36,941 nt of DNA, from contig CAJQJL010000046.1 of the NCBI GenBank assembly GCA_905478665.1, positions 1 to 36,941 on the forward strand. Reading direction: 5' to 3'. A program made the position numbers and the translations under genes. This DNA comes from an uncultured Flavobacteriales bacterium (GTDB taxonomy: Bacteria > Bacteroidota > Bacteroidia > Flavobacteriales_D > Crocinitomicaceae). Position 1 is the first letter of the stretch. Each line of letters begins with the position of its first letter. This document shows positions 24,968 to 33,412 of this stretch, piece by piece. Below the pieces are notes generated by a model. The model ran no database searches, was not told the DNA's origin, and was given only the letters and a program-made list of their open reading frames with translations.

Positions 24968-24989
24968 GTCAAAAAGACTATTTTTAACT

Positions 24990-25841
24990 ATGCAAAAGTT
25001 GAAACTTATCGAATGCCCAAGAGACGCTATGCAGGGGATTCACGACTTTATCCCAACAGAAGTAAAAATTGATTACATCAATTCCATTTTGGCTTGCGGA
25101 TTTCACTCGGTAGACTTTGGAAGTTTTGTGTCTCCAAAGGCCATTCCGCAATTGAAAGACACACGCGAAGTACTTGATGGACTGAATACTTCAGATAGTA
25201 AACTGCTTGCTATTGTGGCTAACGAACGAGGGGCCAATGAGGCCGCTTCATTTGAGCGCATAGATTATTTAGGATATCCATTTTCTGTATCTGAAGAATT
25301 TCAGAAGCGCAATACTAATTCAACAATAGAGGAATCACTAGTGAGGGTAGAGGCAATTCAAAAAATTGCGCAAAAAAGCAATAAGGAACTCGTACTCTAT
25401 CTCTCAATGGGGTTTGGAAATCCGTACGGTGAAGAATGGCATCCAGACATTGTAACTGGGTGGAGTGAAAAATTGTACACCAGTTTAGATGTGAAGATAC
25501 AAGCGGTTTCAGATACAATCGGTGCTGCTGATCCAAAGGGAGTTCAGTCTCTTTTTGAAACGTTAATCCCAAGTCTTCCAGGTGTTGAGTTTGGCGCACA
25601 TCTTCATACCGTTCCAGAAAATGCTAAAATGTTAATTGAAGCTGCGTATAATGGTGGCTGTTATCGGTTTGATGGAGCAATTAAAGGTTTTGGCGGATGT
25701 CCAATGGCCGCGGATGACCTTACGGGGAATATGCCGACAGAAAAGATGTTGGAGTGGTTTGATGAAAAAGGAATTGTGACAGGGCTTGATATGAAGCTCT
25801 TTAACGAGGCTATGCGAAAAGCATTGACTGTTTTTCCGTAA
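24990..25841 (+). CDS. hydroxymethylglutaryl-CoA lyase
   Basis: Cytoplasmic aldolase-type TIM-barrel enzyme of leucine breakdown that splits HMG-CoA into acetoacetate and acetyl-CoA; 283 residues. LIECPRDAMQG (Arg11, Asp12) replaces the textbook PRDGLQ and is usual in Bacteroidota members. Metal ligands are in GAHLHT (His204, His206), and the catalytic cysteine is Cys237 in GGCPMA. The frame extends upstream into pyrD, but the ATG at 24990, 22 nt after the pyrD stop, gives the family N-terminus. Related DRE-TIM enzymes (citramalate or isopropylmalate synthase) are longer. Confidence 0.9.
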   Translation: MQKLKLIECPRDAMQGIHDFIPTEVKIDYINSILACGFHSVDFGSFVSPKAIPQLKDTREVLDGLNTSDSKLLAIVANERGANEAASFERIDYLGYPFSVSEEFQKRNTNSTIEESLVRVEAIQKIAQKSNKELVLYLSMGFGNPYGEEWHPDIVTGWSEKLYTSLDVKIQAVSDTIGAADPKGVQSLFETLIPSLPGVEFGAHLHTVPENAKMLIEAAYNGGCYRFDGAIKGFGGCPMAADDLTGNMPTEKMLEWFDEKGIVTGLDMKLFNEAMRKALTVFP

Positions 25842-25867
25842 CATTCAGACAAAATTGAATTATACAG

Positions 25868-26512
25868 ATGATGAAAAAATTATTCTATATATCAATCCTG
25901 CTTTCAGTCACAATTGCCTGTAAGAGTGATCCCGTTGTAGACGAGGGGGGAATCGATTCTGTTGTCGTGGCAGAGTATCAAACCACCACGTTCGAAGACA
26001 CTATTGGCTTCAAGATTGACAGACATCTTGAGTTGTTAGATGAATTGAATATTTGTGAAATGGTAGATTCATTTCCACTCGTTGCCAATTGCAGTGCAGA
26101 TAATTTCAAAATTATCCCAATTCAGGGAGATGATGAGCTGGAAAGTGGATTTATACTTCAAACGAAAGCTGGGATTGTACTGAAAGGTGCAAATAAACCG
26201 CTTCCTCCTGTACGTCATATTTTTGTTTATATACGTGAAAATGGAAGTTTGACAAAGGTAAATGGTTTCAGGGGAGATCTGATTGCTACGCAAGATGGAG
26301 AAAAAGGAAAGGACATCGTCTTAGCGCTATACTTGAAAGAGGACGAAACGTTATTTCACTGTCTTTATAAATGGGACGGTGAGCGCTATAGTTTTGAATC
26401 TGTTGTGGGATTGGATTGGGGAGATGGAGTTAAGACGCTGAAGGAGGATACAAAGGATTCTGTGTCGAATGACATTTACAACGCGATTATGGATAGTAAG
26501 CTTGTTTTTTAA
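25868..26512 (+). CDS. putative lipoprotein of unknown function
   Basis: 214 residues with an N-terminal signal and lipobox TIAC (Cys at about 18), then a short acidic linker. The body has mixed beta/alpha character with Cys near 57 (NICEMVDSFP) and a second near 76 (NCSADN). I recognise no family. The stop shares a base with the next start (TAATG), so the two lipoproteins are translationally coupled. The pair lies 26 nt after HMG-CoA lyase on the same strand. Confidence 0.72.
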   Translation: MMKKLFYISILLSVTIACKSDPVVDEGGIDSVVVAEYQTTTFEDTIGFKIDRHLELLDELNICEMVDSFPLVANCSADNFKIIPIQGDDELESGFILQTKAGIVLKGANKPLPPVRHIFVYIRENGSLTKVNGFRGDLIATQDGEKGKDIVLALYLKEDETLFHCLYKWDGERYSFESVVGLDWGDGVKTLKEDTKDSVSNDIYNAIMDSKLVF

Positions 26513-26937
26513 TGGGGAAGCGATGGTTTCTTGTTTTGCCAATTCTACTCGCCGCTTGTTCAGGAGGTGTGAATTTAAAGTCTGTTGACTATTACCACTT
26601 GTTCAATGATTCTAACAGTAAGGTTTGGCTTGTAAATAAAGTAATTGTTGACAATGCAGTTATTTCACCGAGTTACAAATACGATAAGGACATCTTTGTT
26701 TTTCATGAAAATCGAAACTGCGACTATATTGCGCTTAAGGACATCACTAGAAAAAATCCAAAAAAGGGGGATTATGTACTAGATTCCGAAGATCGGAATA
26801 TAAAAATCGAGTTTGATAATAACCAGATATGGGATTTGGACCTAATTTACCTTACTGAAGATAGCATCCTTATGGAGCCAACTGAACAATCGGACATTCA
26901 AACGGCTATTCAGCTCGTTCCTTTTCCTGAGCTCTAG
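26512..26937 (+). CDS. putative small lipoprotein of unknown function
   Basis: 141 residues starting MGKRWFLVLPILLAAC, a lipoprotein signal with lipobox LAAC (Cys at 16). The rest is rich in Asp, Lys and aromatic residues and looks like a compact beta fold. The ATG overlaps the stop of the upstream lipoprotein (TAATG). Its TAG stop is shared as CTAG with the convergent T9SS protein gene. No family recognised. Confidence 0.7.
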   Translation: MGKRWFLVLPILLAACSGGVNLKSVDYYHLFNDSNSKVWLVNKVIVDNAVISPSYKYDKDIFVFHENRNCDYIALKDITRKNPKKGDYVLDSEDRNIKIEFDNNQIWDLDLIYLTEDSILMEPTEQSDIQTAIQLVPFPEL

Positions 26938-27731
26938 TTTTTTATAATCAACGCGCGGGCAACTTGTGAGTCGTTCTTGACTTCTATGATATACCTCCCT
27001 GATTCAAGTGTAGATATATTAACTGTTTCAGAAGTAGTTGTTTGAAGTGTTTGCCCACTAATTGAAATTAGATTAACCTCGTTAATTGATTGTATTCCAG
27101 TGATGTAAATCATATCACTTGAAGGGTTTGGTGATACTTTAATTTCTACACTTTCCAGTTCATTTATTCCTGATGGATCTTCCATTTCAACGCGAATATC
27201 GTCAAGATACAATTTGAATCCATCATCCGTACGATTAACGAAAGCTAAATAGATAGTTTCGTTGTCTAGGCCTAAATCACTCAGATTCCCTTCGTGTGCT
27301 GTCCAGTCTGGCAATTCTGAATAGACCATCAACAAGGTATCTGTAAAGCTTGAGATCTGAACGTCAGTTTTTGAAACAAGCACTATGTAATCATCTGGAA
27401 AAGAGGCATCGTGTGATTTTGTCTCCCAATATGCAATATTACCATAAGCCCCAAGGTTAATTGCCGGCGTGATTAACCAACGATCTGCTTGACCAACAGG
27501 ATCAAAGTACGATGTGGAACCAACAATCGTGTCATTCGCATCGTCTGGATCTGTCAACTCAATCCATGCACTTGTGTATTCTGCAACTGCCGAATTAGGG
27601 GTAAAACCATCGTTATCAACAATTGTATAAGCCACAGGTAGTCCTGCTTGAAAATCTTCATTGTAGATTTCGGTTTGCGCAATTGCTTGCGTTCCTAACA
27701 ATGTTATGGCGATTAGTGTCTTTTTAATCAT
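26934..27731 (-). CDS. secreted cleaved-adhesin/choice-of-anchor-J protein with T9SS sorting domain
   Basis: Secreted protein of 265 residues. Signal peptide MIKKTLIAITLLGTQAIAQ, then a jellyroll domain (about 20-185) of the cleaved-adhesin/choice-of-anchor J type: IYNEDFQAGLP, DRWLITPAINLGAYGNIAYWE, YIVLVSKTD, FVNRTDDGFKLYLDDIRVE. A type A T9SS tail follows (about 195-265: VSPNPSSDMIYI ... LISISGQTLQ ... SGRYIIEV). Likely a surface carbohydrate- or protein-binding domain, exported by T9SS and possibly anchored to A-type LPS. It lies 20 nt after DUF4268. TATTTTCG ends 4 nt before the ATG. Confidence 0.88.
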   Translation of the reverse strand: MIKKTLIAITLLGTQAIAQTEIYNEDFQAGLPVAYTIVDNDGFTPNSAVAEYTSAWIELTDPDDANDTIVGSTSYFDPVGQADRWLITPAINLGAYGNIAYWETKSHDASFPDDYIVLVSKTDVQISSFTDTLLMVYSELPDWTAHEGNLSDLGLDNETIYLAFVNRTDDGFKLYLDDIRVEMEDPSGINELESVEIKVSPNPSSDMIYITGIQSINEVNLISISGQTLQTTTSETVNISTLESGRYIIEVKNDSQVARALIIKN

Positions 27732-27735
27732 GTTG

Positions 27736-27743
27736 CGAAAATA
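27736..27743 (-). promoter_or_regulatory. -7-like box abutting the T9SS adhesin start
   Basis: TATTTTCG on the minus strand (TAnnTTTG with T-to-C) ends 4 nt before the ATG at 27731. A TTG lies 17 nt further upstream (27761-27763), inside the end of the DUF4268 gene. Confidence 0.45.
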
Positions 27744-27751
27744 GTTATTTA

Positions 27752-28216
27752 TTAGCTAGTCAAGTTGATCAGTATGTCTTTAAACTCTTGGTAGAATACA
27801 TCAAAACGAACAAGCTTATCGGTTAGAAAGGTGTTAATTGCTTCCAGATCTTCTTCTTTGTGGAAATTCAATGTATTGTCTTCCCATTTAATTCTGGAAA
27901 TCAATCTCCCATTCCAATAATGGCTCTCTTCATTCCAATCAGCCTCAATTCCCATGGTATCGTTCATGACTTTCTTCAATTCTGTCATTTGTTCCCATAT
28001 AATACTACGAATACCATCGTCCTTTGGTTGAACATCGAAGCATAATCGTGCGCCATTTGCATCTACCTCCATGCGAACATATACATCTTTCACATCCGTA
28101 GGATAGTTGATCCAATTCATTTGACGACCGTTTGAGGAACGACGATCCTTTATCTGTTTTCTGAATTGCTCCCAGAATTGACTGTTTTTCTCTTTTAACT
28201 CCTCCTTTGATAGCAT
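27752..28216 (-). CDS. DUF4268 domain protein
   Basis: Soluble protein of 154 residues, recognised as DUF4268 by MLSKEELKEKNSQFWEQF, GRQMNWINYPT, a central RMEVDANGARLCFDVQ strand pair and RFDVFYQEFKDIL near the end. The domain is found alone or fused to nuclease-like regions; here it stands alone and its function is unknown. The ATG at 28216 was chosen because the longer frame upstream (to 28327) lacks similarity and overlaps the divergent rhodanese gene. Confidence 0.85.
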   Translation of the reverse strand: MLSKEELKEKNSQFWEQFRKQIKDRRSSNGRQMNWINYPTDVKDVYVRMEVDANGARLCFDVQPKDDGIRSIIWEQMTELKKVMNDTMGIEADWNEESHYWNGRLISRIKWEDNTLNFHKEEDLEAINTFLTDKLVRFDVFYQEFKDILINLTS

Positions 28217-28243
28217 GTAACGATTCAAATGTGATTTGAAGTG

Positions 28244-28251
28244 CAAAAGTA
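28244..28251 (-). promoter_or_regulatory. possible DUF4268 -7 element
   Basis: TACTTTTG on the minus strand matches TAnnTTTG and would give a leader of about 23 nt. The nearest TTG has a 15-nt spacer, shorter than usual. Confidence 0.35.
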
Positions 28252-28325
28252 GATGAATCTCTGTAACAATGGTTACGTTGGACAGACAATAATTACGTAA
28301 ATTGCGTAAAATTAACATTCGAACC

Positions 28326-28706
28326 ATGAAACAAGTACTTGTCGTATTTCTAGCTTTTATAGCACTAACATCTTGTTCAGAAGCACAAGAGAAAACCGCT
28401 GATGGAATTATAAATGAAGTTGTAACTGCTGAAAAGTTTAAAAGCTTGATCAGTGATGATGTGCAGTTAATCGATGTGCGTACACCAGGTGAGTACGATG
28501 GAGGAAAAATTGGTAATGCAGTAAATATTGATTTTTACGGTGCTAATTTTGATGCGGAATTGGAAAAGTTAGACAAATCAAAAACTGTATTAATTTATTG
28601 CGCAGCTGGAGGACGAAGCGGTAAAGCAGCAAAGAAGTTAGCCAAACTCGGATTTAAGGAAGTCTATGATCTTAAAGGCGGATATGGCAACTGGCCGTAC
28701 AAATAA
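28326..28706 (+). CDS. rhodanese-like lipoprotein
   Basis: Lipoprotein of 126 residues with one rhodanese domain. The signal sequence ends in lipobox LTSC (Cys17). The domain runs from about 34 to 126: IDVRTPGEYDGG near 49 and the active-site loop YCAAGGRSG with Cys92. A single-domain rhodanese on the periplasmic side would handle persulfide or thiol chemistry. The start is the ATG at 28326, giving the signal directly; the frame is open to 28302. AACATTCG, one base off the -7 consensus, ends 4 nt before the ATG. Confidence 0.88.
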   Translation: MKQVLVVFLAFIALTSCSEAQEKTADGIINEVVTAEKFKSLISDDVQLIDVRTPGEYDGGKIGNAVNIDFYGANFDAELEKLDKSKTVLIYCAAGGRSGKAAKKLAKLGFKEVYDLKGGYGNWPYK

Positions 28707-28741
28707 GGAGGGCTCAAGCGGGTTATCTCAATAATTAGGTC

Positions 28742-28749
28742 TATTTTCG
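28742..28749 (+). promoter_or_regulatory. -7-like box abutting the helicase start
   Basis: TATTTTCG ends 3 nt before the ATG at 28753, in the 46-nt gap after the rhodanese gene. There is no clear -33 TTG. Confidence 0.4.
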
Positions 28750-28752
28750 CGG

Positions 28753-30042
28753 ATGACATTTTCAGAACTTGGCTTATTGCCAGAAATTCAAGAATCACTT
28801 GATCAATTAGGCTATACACAGCCTACACCTATACAAGAAATGGCTATTCCTTTTGCATTAAAAGGAAGAGATGTTCTCGGTTGCGCACAAACGGGGACAG
28901 GAAAAACAGCGGCCTTTTCTATTCCGATTTTACAATTACTTTCTAAAGAAAAGAGTCCTAAACACGGTAAATACCCGCGTGCATTGATTCTGACACCAAC
29001 ACGTGAACTTGCGGCTCAAATCAGTGAGAGCATTAAAGATTACGGTAAAAGTACAGGATTGAGACATGCTGTTATTTTTGGAGGTGTAAGTCAGGTTCCA
29101 CAAGTAAACCGCTTGAAGAACGGACTCGATATACTTGTAGCAACACCAGGTAGATTGTTGGATTTAATGCAACAAGGATATGTGAAGCTCGATTTTATTG
29201 AGTTTTTTGTCCTTGACGAAGCCGATCGCATGCTTGATATGGGATTCATCCATGATGTCAAGAAGATCTTACCTAAGCTTCCTGAAACGCGTCAAACACT
29301 CTTTTTCTCAGCGACAATGCCATTGGTAATTGCTGATTTAGCAAAGAAGATTCTTACCAATCCAGAATACATTAAAGTTGATCCTGTTTCTTCGACTGCA
29401 GAAACTGTTCAACAGGCACTTTACCACGTATTAAAGCCTCAGAAGAAGGATTTGTTGAAGCATCTTTTAAAAGATGAGGCAATTGAGTCTATGCTTGTTT
29501 TTACAAGAACGAAGCGTGGAGCAGATCGTTTGGCAAAATTACTTGACAAAGCAAAGATTTCGGCTGCGGCCATTCACGGTGATAAAAGTCAAGGAGCTAG
29601 AGAGCGTGCGCTTGCAGAATTCAAAGCGGGGAAGAAGCGTGTCTTAGTAGCAACGGACATTGCAGCGCGTGGAATTGACATTGATTCATTGGCTTATGTA
29701 CTAAATTACGATATACCGAATGAATCAGAGACATATGTACACCGTATTGGTAGAACAGGACGTGCTGGAGCAAGCGGAATGTCAATTTCCTTTTGTGATG
29801 TTGATGAGCGACCTTACATCAAGGATATCGAAAAGTTAATTGGCAAAAAGATTCCTGTTGTAAAAGATCATCCGTTTCCAATTACGGATGCGGCAATTGC
29901 AGAGTACCGTGAGTTACAGGAGAGTTTCGCAAAGAACAACAGCGGAAGAGGAGGGCGTAAGCCTCAAGGCAATAAGCAAGGTGGCGGTGGAAATCCTAGA
30001 CAAAAGGGTGGAGGAAAAAATCGCAATAAGCGACGCGGATAA
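28753..30042 (+). CDS. DEAD-box ATP-dependent RNA helicase, RhlE type
   Basis: Cytoplasmic RNA helicase of 429 residues. Motifs in order: Q motif (YTQPTPIQ near 21-28), Walker A AQTGTGKT (45-52), PTREL (82-86), TPGR (131-134), DEAD (155-158), SAT (186-188), then domain 2 with [16 protein letters not shown] and [10 protein letters not shown]. The C-terminal tail from about 395 is Gly/Arg/Lys/Asn rich ([16 protein letters not shown]), suited to RNA binding and to cold-shock or ribosome-assembly roles as in RhlE. All catalytic motifs are intact. Confidence 0.95.
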   Translation: MTFSELGLLPEIQESLDQLGYTQPTPIQEMAIPFALKGRDVLGCAQTGTGKTAAFSIPILQLLSKEKSPKHGKYPRALILTPTRELAAQISESIKDYGKSTGLRHAVIFGGVSQVPQVNRLKNGLDILVATPGRLLDLMQQGYVKLDFIEFFVLDEADRMLDMGFIHDVKKILPKLPETRQTLFFSATMPLVIADLAKKILTNPEYIKVDPVSSTAETVQQALYHVLKPQKKDLLKHLLKDEAIESMLVFTRTKRGADRLAKLLDKAKISAAAIHGDKSQGARERALAEFKAGKKRVLVATDIAARGIDIDSLAYVLNYDIPNESETYVHRIGRTGRAGASGMSISFCDVDERPYIKDIEKLIGKKIPVVKDHPFPITDAAIAEYRELQESFAKNNSGRGGRKPQGNKQGGGGNPRQKGGGKNRNKRRG

Positions 30043-30047
30043 TTTTT

Positions 30048-30055
30048 TATCTTCG
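30048..30055 (+). promoter_or_regulatory. -7-like box abutting the cytochrome P450 start
   Basis: TATCTTCG ends 4 nt before the ATG at 30060, in the 17-nt gap after the helicase stop. No -33 TTG is seen. Confidence 0.4.
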
Positions 30056-30059
30056 TGAC

Positions 30060-31454
30060 ATGCCTATTTCTTTAAAGCAACTTCCTGGCCCTAAAGGGTA
30101 TCCGATTGTAGGAAATATTCCAGTAATTGATTTACCAAATCTACACAATCAAATTGAGCAGTGGGCTGATGAGTTCGGTGATGTTTACCGCTTGAATCTC
30201 GGTTATACAAGTCAAACAATTGTCACGCGTCCTAGCATAATTCAAAAGATTTTGGCAGCACGTCCTAATGAATTTGTTCGCCTGACAAAGATGAACAACA
30301 TCATACGGGAAGGTGGTGTGGATGGCGTCTTCAATGCAGAAGGCGAGAAGTGGAGGTTGCACCGTAAAATTGTTGCACAAGGTTTGGATGTTAAACACCA
30401 GAAGGAGTTTTATGAACCGATGTTGGTAATTCTGGAGCGCCTACACAACAAGTGGAGTAAAGATGCTGAAAGCGGAGAGCCATTTGATATCCAGCGTGAC
30501 TTATTGCGCTTCACAGTAGATATTACCGCAACGTTGGCCTTCGGTATAGAGATGAATACGCTAGAACAGGAGGGGAGTGCTATTCAAGATCATATGGAGA
30601 AGGTCTTCCCAATGATTTTTTATCGGATCAATCAGCCAATTCAATGGCATAAAGTTTTTAAACGCAAAGCGGATAAAGAATTTGATGCTGCAGTTCGCGA
30701 AATGAATAAGTTGGTGGATGAGTTTATATCCAAGGGGCAACAAAAGCTCAAAGATACCCCGTCTTTACGTGAAAACCCATCAAATCTTCTAGAGTCGATA
30801 TTAATTGCAGCTGATGAAGAAGGAACCTTTTCATTGGAAGAAGTTCGTGGAAATTTGTTAACGCTTCTAATGGCTGGCGAAGATACCACGGCACACACGC
30901 TAAGTTGGTTGATGTATTTGCTGACGATTCATACGGAAGCACAAGAAGGTTTGCGAGAAGAAGCAGATAAAATTCTTGGTGATGATCCTTGGTTAAGCGA
31001 TTACTCGGCGAACAACTCACTAAAATACACGGAAGCCGTGGCGCTCGAGTCAATGCGGTTCAAGCCAGTGGCGCCAGTTATGCTTTTTCAGGCCACTCAA
31101 GATATGGAAATTGAAGAGTTTACAATTCGTAAAGGACAGAAGATTTTGACACAATGGAGGTCTGCTGCTCTGAAGAATGAGTACTTCTCTCAAGCTGAAT
31201 CCTTTAAGCCTGAGCGTTGGTTGAAGGAAAGCAAGTGTCCTGTTCATAATACGGAGGCTTTTACTCCTTTTGGAAGTGGTCCGCGTTATTGTCCTGGAAG
31301 AAACTTAGCGATCCTCGAAGTGCGGATGGTACTCAGTATGCTGTTCAAGAATTTTGAAATTGAAATGGTAACAGAGCACGAAGATATTAATGAAATCATG
31401 GCGTTTACAATGATGGCTGGTGATTACAAAGTGCGTCTTCGAAAAAGGGTCTAA
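30060..31454 (+). CDS. cytochrome P450
   Basis: Soluble bacterial P450 monooxygenase of 464 residues, full length. The oxygen-activating I-helix is MAGEDTTAHT (about 270-280), the ExxR motif is ESMR near 330 followed by FKPVAPV, PERW lies near 385, and the heme-binding loop is FGSGPRYCPG with Cys411 as thiolate ligand. There is no membrane anchor and no fused reductase, so electrons must come from separate ferredoxin and reductase proteins, not seen nearby. Substrate cannot be read from the sequence. The 17-nt gap from the helicase suggests shared transcription, but the TATCTTCG box may give separate control. Confidence 0.95.
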   Translation: MPISLKQLPGPKGYPIVGNIPVIDLPNLHNQIEQWADEFGDVYRLNLGYTSQTIVTRPSIIQKILAARPNEFVRLTKMNNIIREGGVDGVFNAEGEKWRLHRKIVAQGLDVKHQKEFYEPMLVILERLHNKWSKDAESGEPFDIQRDLLRFTVDITATLAFGIEMNTLEQEGSAIQDHMEKVFPMIFYRINQPIQWHKVFKRKADKEFDAAVREMNKLVDEFISKGQQKLKDTPSLRENPSNLLESILIAADEEGTFSLEEVRGNLLTLLMAGEDTTAHTLSWLMYLLTIHTEAQEGLREEADKILGDDPWLSDYSANNSLKYTEAVALESMRFKPVAPVMLFQATQDMEIEEFTIRKGQKILTQWRSAALKNEYFSQAESFKPERWLKESKCPVHNTEAFTPFGSGPRYCPGRNLAILEVRMVLSMLFKNFEIEMVTEHEDINEIMAFTMMAGDYKVRLRKRV

Positions 31455-31500
31455 GTACCAAAATTAAACACAACCTTCCTTTGCCTATTTAGAATAAATA

Positions 31501-32520
31501 ATGGATTCATTAACTCAAATCGTATTAGGAGCTGCAGTCGGAGAGGCTGTTCTGGGTAAAAAGGTAGGTAATCGGGCTATGCTCTGGGGTGCGGTGGCAG
31601 GAACGATTCCCGATTCGGATGTGTTGTTGCGTTTAATAGTGGACCCTGTTACCGCAACTGAAATGCACCGCGGATTTTCCCATTCCATGTTGTTCTCAAT
31701 CTTAATGGCGCCAATTTTAGGTTTTGTAGTCCATTGGATTCACCGAAAAAGAGATGCTACACGCAGTGGGTGGGGCTGGTTGTTCTTTTGGGCTCTGGTG
31801 ACGCATCCTTTGCTGGATATGCATACCACGTGGGGGACTCAATTCTTTTGGCCGTTTGAATTAAGGGTAGCCTATAAAAACATTTTTGTTGTCGATCCGT
31901 TTTATACTGTGCCATTTCTGGTTTGCTTGCTCATTGCTTTGTTTATGAAACGAACGAATCCTCGGCGACGCTATTTTAATAATTTGGGCTTATACATAAG
32001 CAGCGCTTATATGGTCTTAACGGTTGTTTTTAAGTGGCTTACGTATTCTGAATTTAAGAATGGATTGAATAAGGAAAGGGTGCAATATGTTGAAATGGAC
32101 ACACGCCCAACGCCTTTTAATGCTATTCTTTGGAATGCACAGATTGAAACGAAATCGGGCTTTCGGATGGCGTATTATTCGCTTTTCGATTCTCAAGAAG
32201 TTGAATTTTCGGAAGAGTTTCCTAAGAACCACCACTTGTTAGATCCTTATCGCGATCAAAAGGTGATTCAGCAACTCATTAAAATTTCGGGTGGTTGGTA
32301 TATGATTGAACAGGATGAAGCCGGGCGAATGTTTTTCGTTGATTTACGTTTTGGACAGCTAGGTTTTGATGCAGATAAATCGCCATTTCTATGGAGGTTT
32401 GAGTTGATTCCAGACGCAGAAGGAATCATCAAAGCTGAGAAAATTGGGCCAGACATGACTAAAGTCGGAGGTTACGGTGATGCATTTGGTTCGCTGTGGG
32501 ATCGGATTGGAGGGAATTGA
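31501..32520 (+). CDS. YdjM-type membrane-bound metal-dependent hydrolase
   Basis: Inner-membrane protein of 339 residues in the YdjM (DUF457) family. MDSLTQIVLGAAVGEAVLGK, IPDSDVLLR (Asp38, Asp40) and MHRGFSHS (His56, His61) carry the conserved Asp/His residues thought to bind metal. Membrane helices are at about 63-80, 90-105, 135-150 and 165-182, followed by a soluble C-terminal part of about 140 residues. LexA control is known for E. coli ydjM; no SOS box was looked for successfully here. It converges with the minus-strand gene at 32538, 17 nt away, with no hairpin between. Confidence 0.88.
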   Translation: MDSLTQIVLGAAVGEAVLGKKVGNRAMLWGAVAGTIPDSDVLLRLIVDPVTATEMHRGFSHSMLFSILMAPILGFVVHWIHRKRDATRSGWGWLFFWALVTHPLLDMHTTWGTQFFWPFELRVAYKNIFVVDPFYTVPFLVCLLIALFMKRTNPRRRYFNNLGLYISSAYMVLTVVFKWLTYSEFKNGLNKERVQYVEMDTRPTPFNAILWNAQIETKSGFRMAYYSLFDSQEVEFSEEFPKNHHLLDPYRDQKVIQQLIKISGGWYMIEQDEAGRMFFVDLRFGQLGFDADKSPFLWRFELIPDAEGIIKAEKIGPDMTKVGGYGDAFGSLWDRIGGN

Positions 32521-32537
32521 TACTTATTGAATCATTC

Positions 32538-33014
32538 TCAGCTATCTAGAATGTTCGATTGCCTTTTTCGTGTTGAACCATGTCTACTTCTGTTTTTAAT
32601 TATCGCACCCAGATTTACAATCGTTAGTATTAGAAAGCAAATGGCTAAGAAAGTCATTGCGTAGTAACCAATCTTAAAATCTGTCTTCGCAATTTTATTA
32701 TCAAATAAATATCCAATCGCAATGGCGTATAGTGCTATTAACAATCCAAGTAGTACGTTGATGATACCGGTCGTCAGGTTTTTCCAGGTGCCGACCACTG
32801 AACTAACAACGAGCAATAATAAGATCACTACGTAAATAGGGGAGTAATCTGAACCGTATCGCGTGATTCTTGGGCCAATTTCTGACTTTCCAGTAAAGAT
32901 CGTGCTAAGGAAATTTCCAGAATAGGTAACAATGTTCTCTTCAAGAAATGGAAAAAACATGCAACCAGAAATCAAGGCAATTAAACATATTCCGTAGATC
33001 GAGTAGTGTTTCAT
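32538..33014 (-). CDS. four-helix membrane protein with Asp/Ile/Asp C-terminal tail
   Basis: Small integral membrane protein of 158 residues. Helices lie near 5-24, 60-76, 80-102 and 115-138; a soluble loop (25-58) separates the first two, and a basic tail (RSRHGSTRKRQ) ends in SNILDS. The tail resembles the ends of the proteins at 35722 (SDLIDSF) and 36215 (SDVIDDF), which share the same layout. It follows the 124-residue membrane gene by 13 nt. Function unknown. Confidence 0.65.
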   Translation of the reverse strand: MKHYSIYGICLIALISGCMFFPFLEENIVTYSGNFLSTIFTGKSEIGPRITRYGSDYSPIYVVILLLLVVSSVVGTWKNLTTGIINVLLGLLIALYAIAIGYLFDNKIAKTDFKIGYYAMTFLAICFLILTIVNLGAIIKNRSRHGSTRKRQSNILDS

Positions 33015-33027
33015 AGTTTCTAGAGTT

Positions 33028-33402
33028 TTAAGTGGGTTGCTTTCGTAAATACCAACTAGTTATAAAGCAAATGCCAAGCAACACGATGATCAAAGTTAAT
33101 AGATCTGTTGCAGCAAAATGGTTGGTGCCAATACAGTTGAAGAATAGATACAGGGAGGCTCCAAGGATAACGATAATACTTCCGCCTATAAATTCGCGTT
33201 TCCAAGCAATGAAAAGAGCGCCAAGTAGTAGAAGCCAAGGAAGACTGTTTGGACTGTTTTTAATGATGCCTTCCATTCCGCCACCATACGTTTCTGCACC
33301 AGATACAAGTGAGAAAATAAAGACGGTTGTACAGACTGTCAAGAGGCCATAACGCCCAATTCCTCTAAGAATATTGGCTGCTTTTAGTTGTTGGTTTGAC
33401 AT
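33028..33402 (-). CDS. small four-helix membrane protein
   Basis: Membrane protein of 124 residues with helices near 17-33, 53-68, 72-88 and 96-116. The segment PWLLLLGALFIAWKREFIGG resembles a group of small Bacteroidota membrane proteins with an AWKxExxGG turn between the second and third helices; this is memory, not a search result. It lies 10 nt after the 50-codon gene and 13 nt before the 158-residue gene. Function unknown. Confidence 0.65.
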   Translation of the reverse strand: MSNQQLKAANILRGIGRYGLLTVCTTVFIFSLVSGAETYGGGMEGIIKNSPNSLPWLLLLGALFIAWKREFIGGSIIVILGASLYLFFNCIGTNHFAATDLLTLIIVLLGICFITSWYLRKQPT

Positions 33403-33412
33403 GTTATTGATT

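Noticed and set aside
24876-24989. N-terminal extension of the HMG-CoA lyase into pyrD
   Set aside because: The extra 38 codons lie in the pyrD coding end and lack family similarity; the ATG at 24990 gives the normal N-terminus.
33032-33352. A 106-codon plus-strand frame opposite the 124-residue membrane protein
   Set aside because: The minus frame gives four clean membrane helices and fits the row of genes; the plus frame is basic and Pro-rich, a typical shadow.
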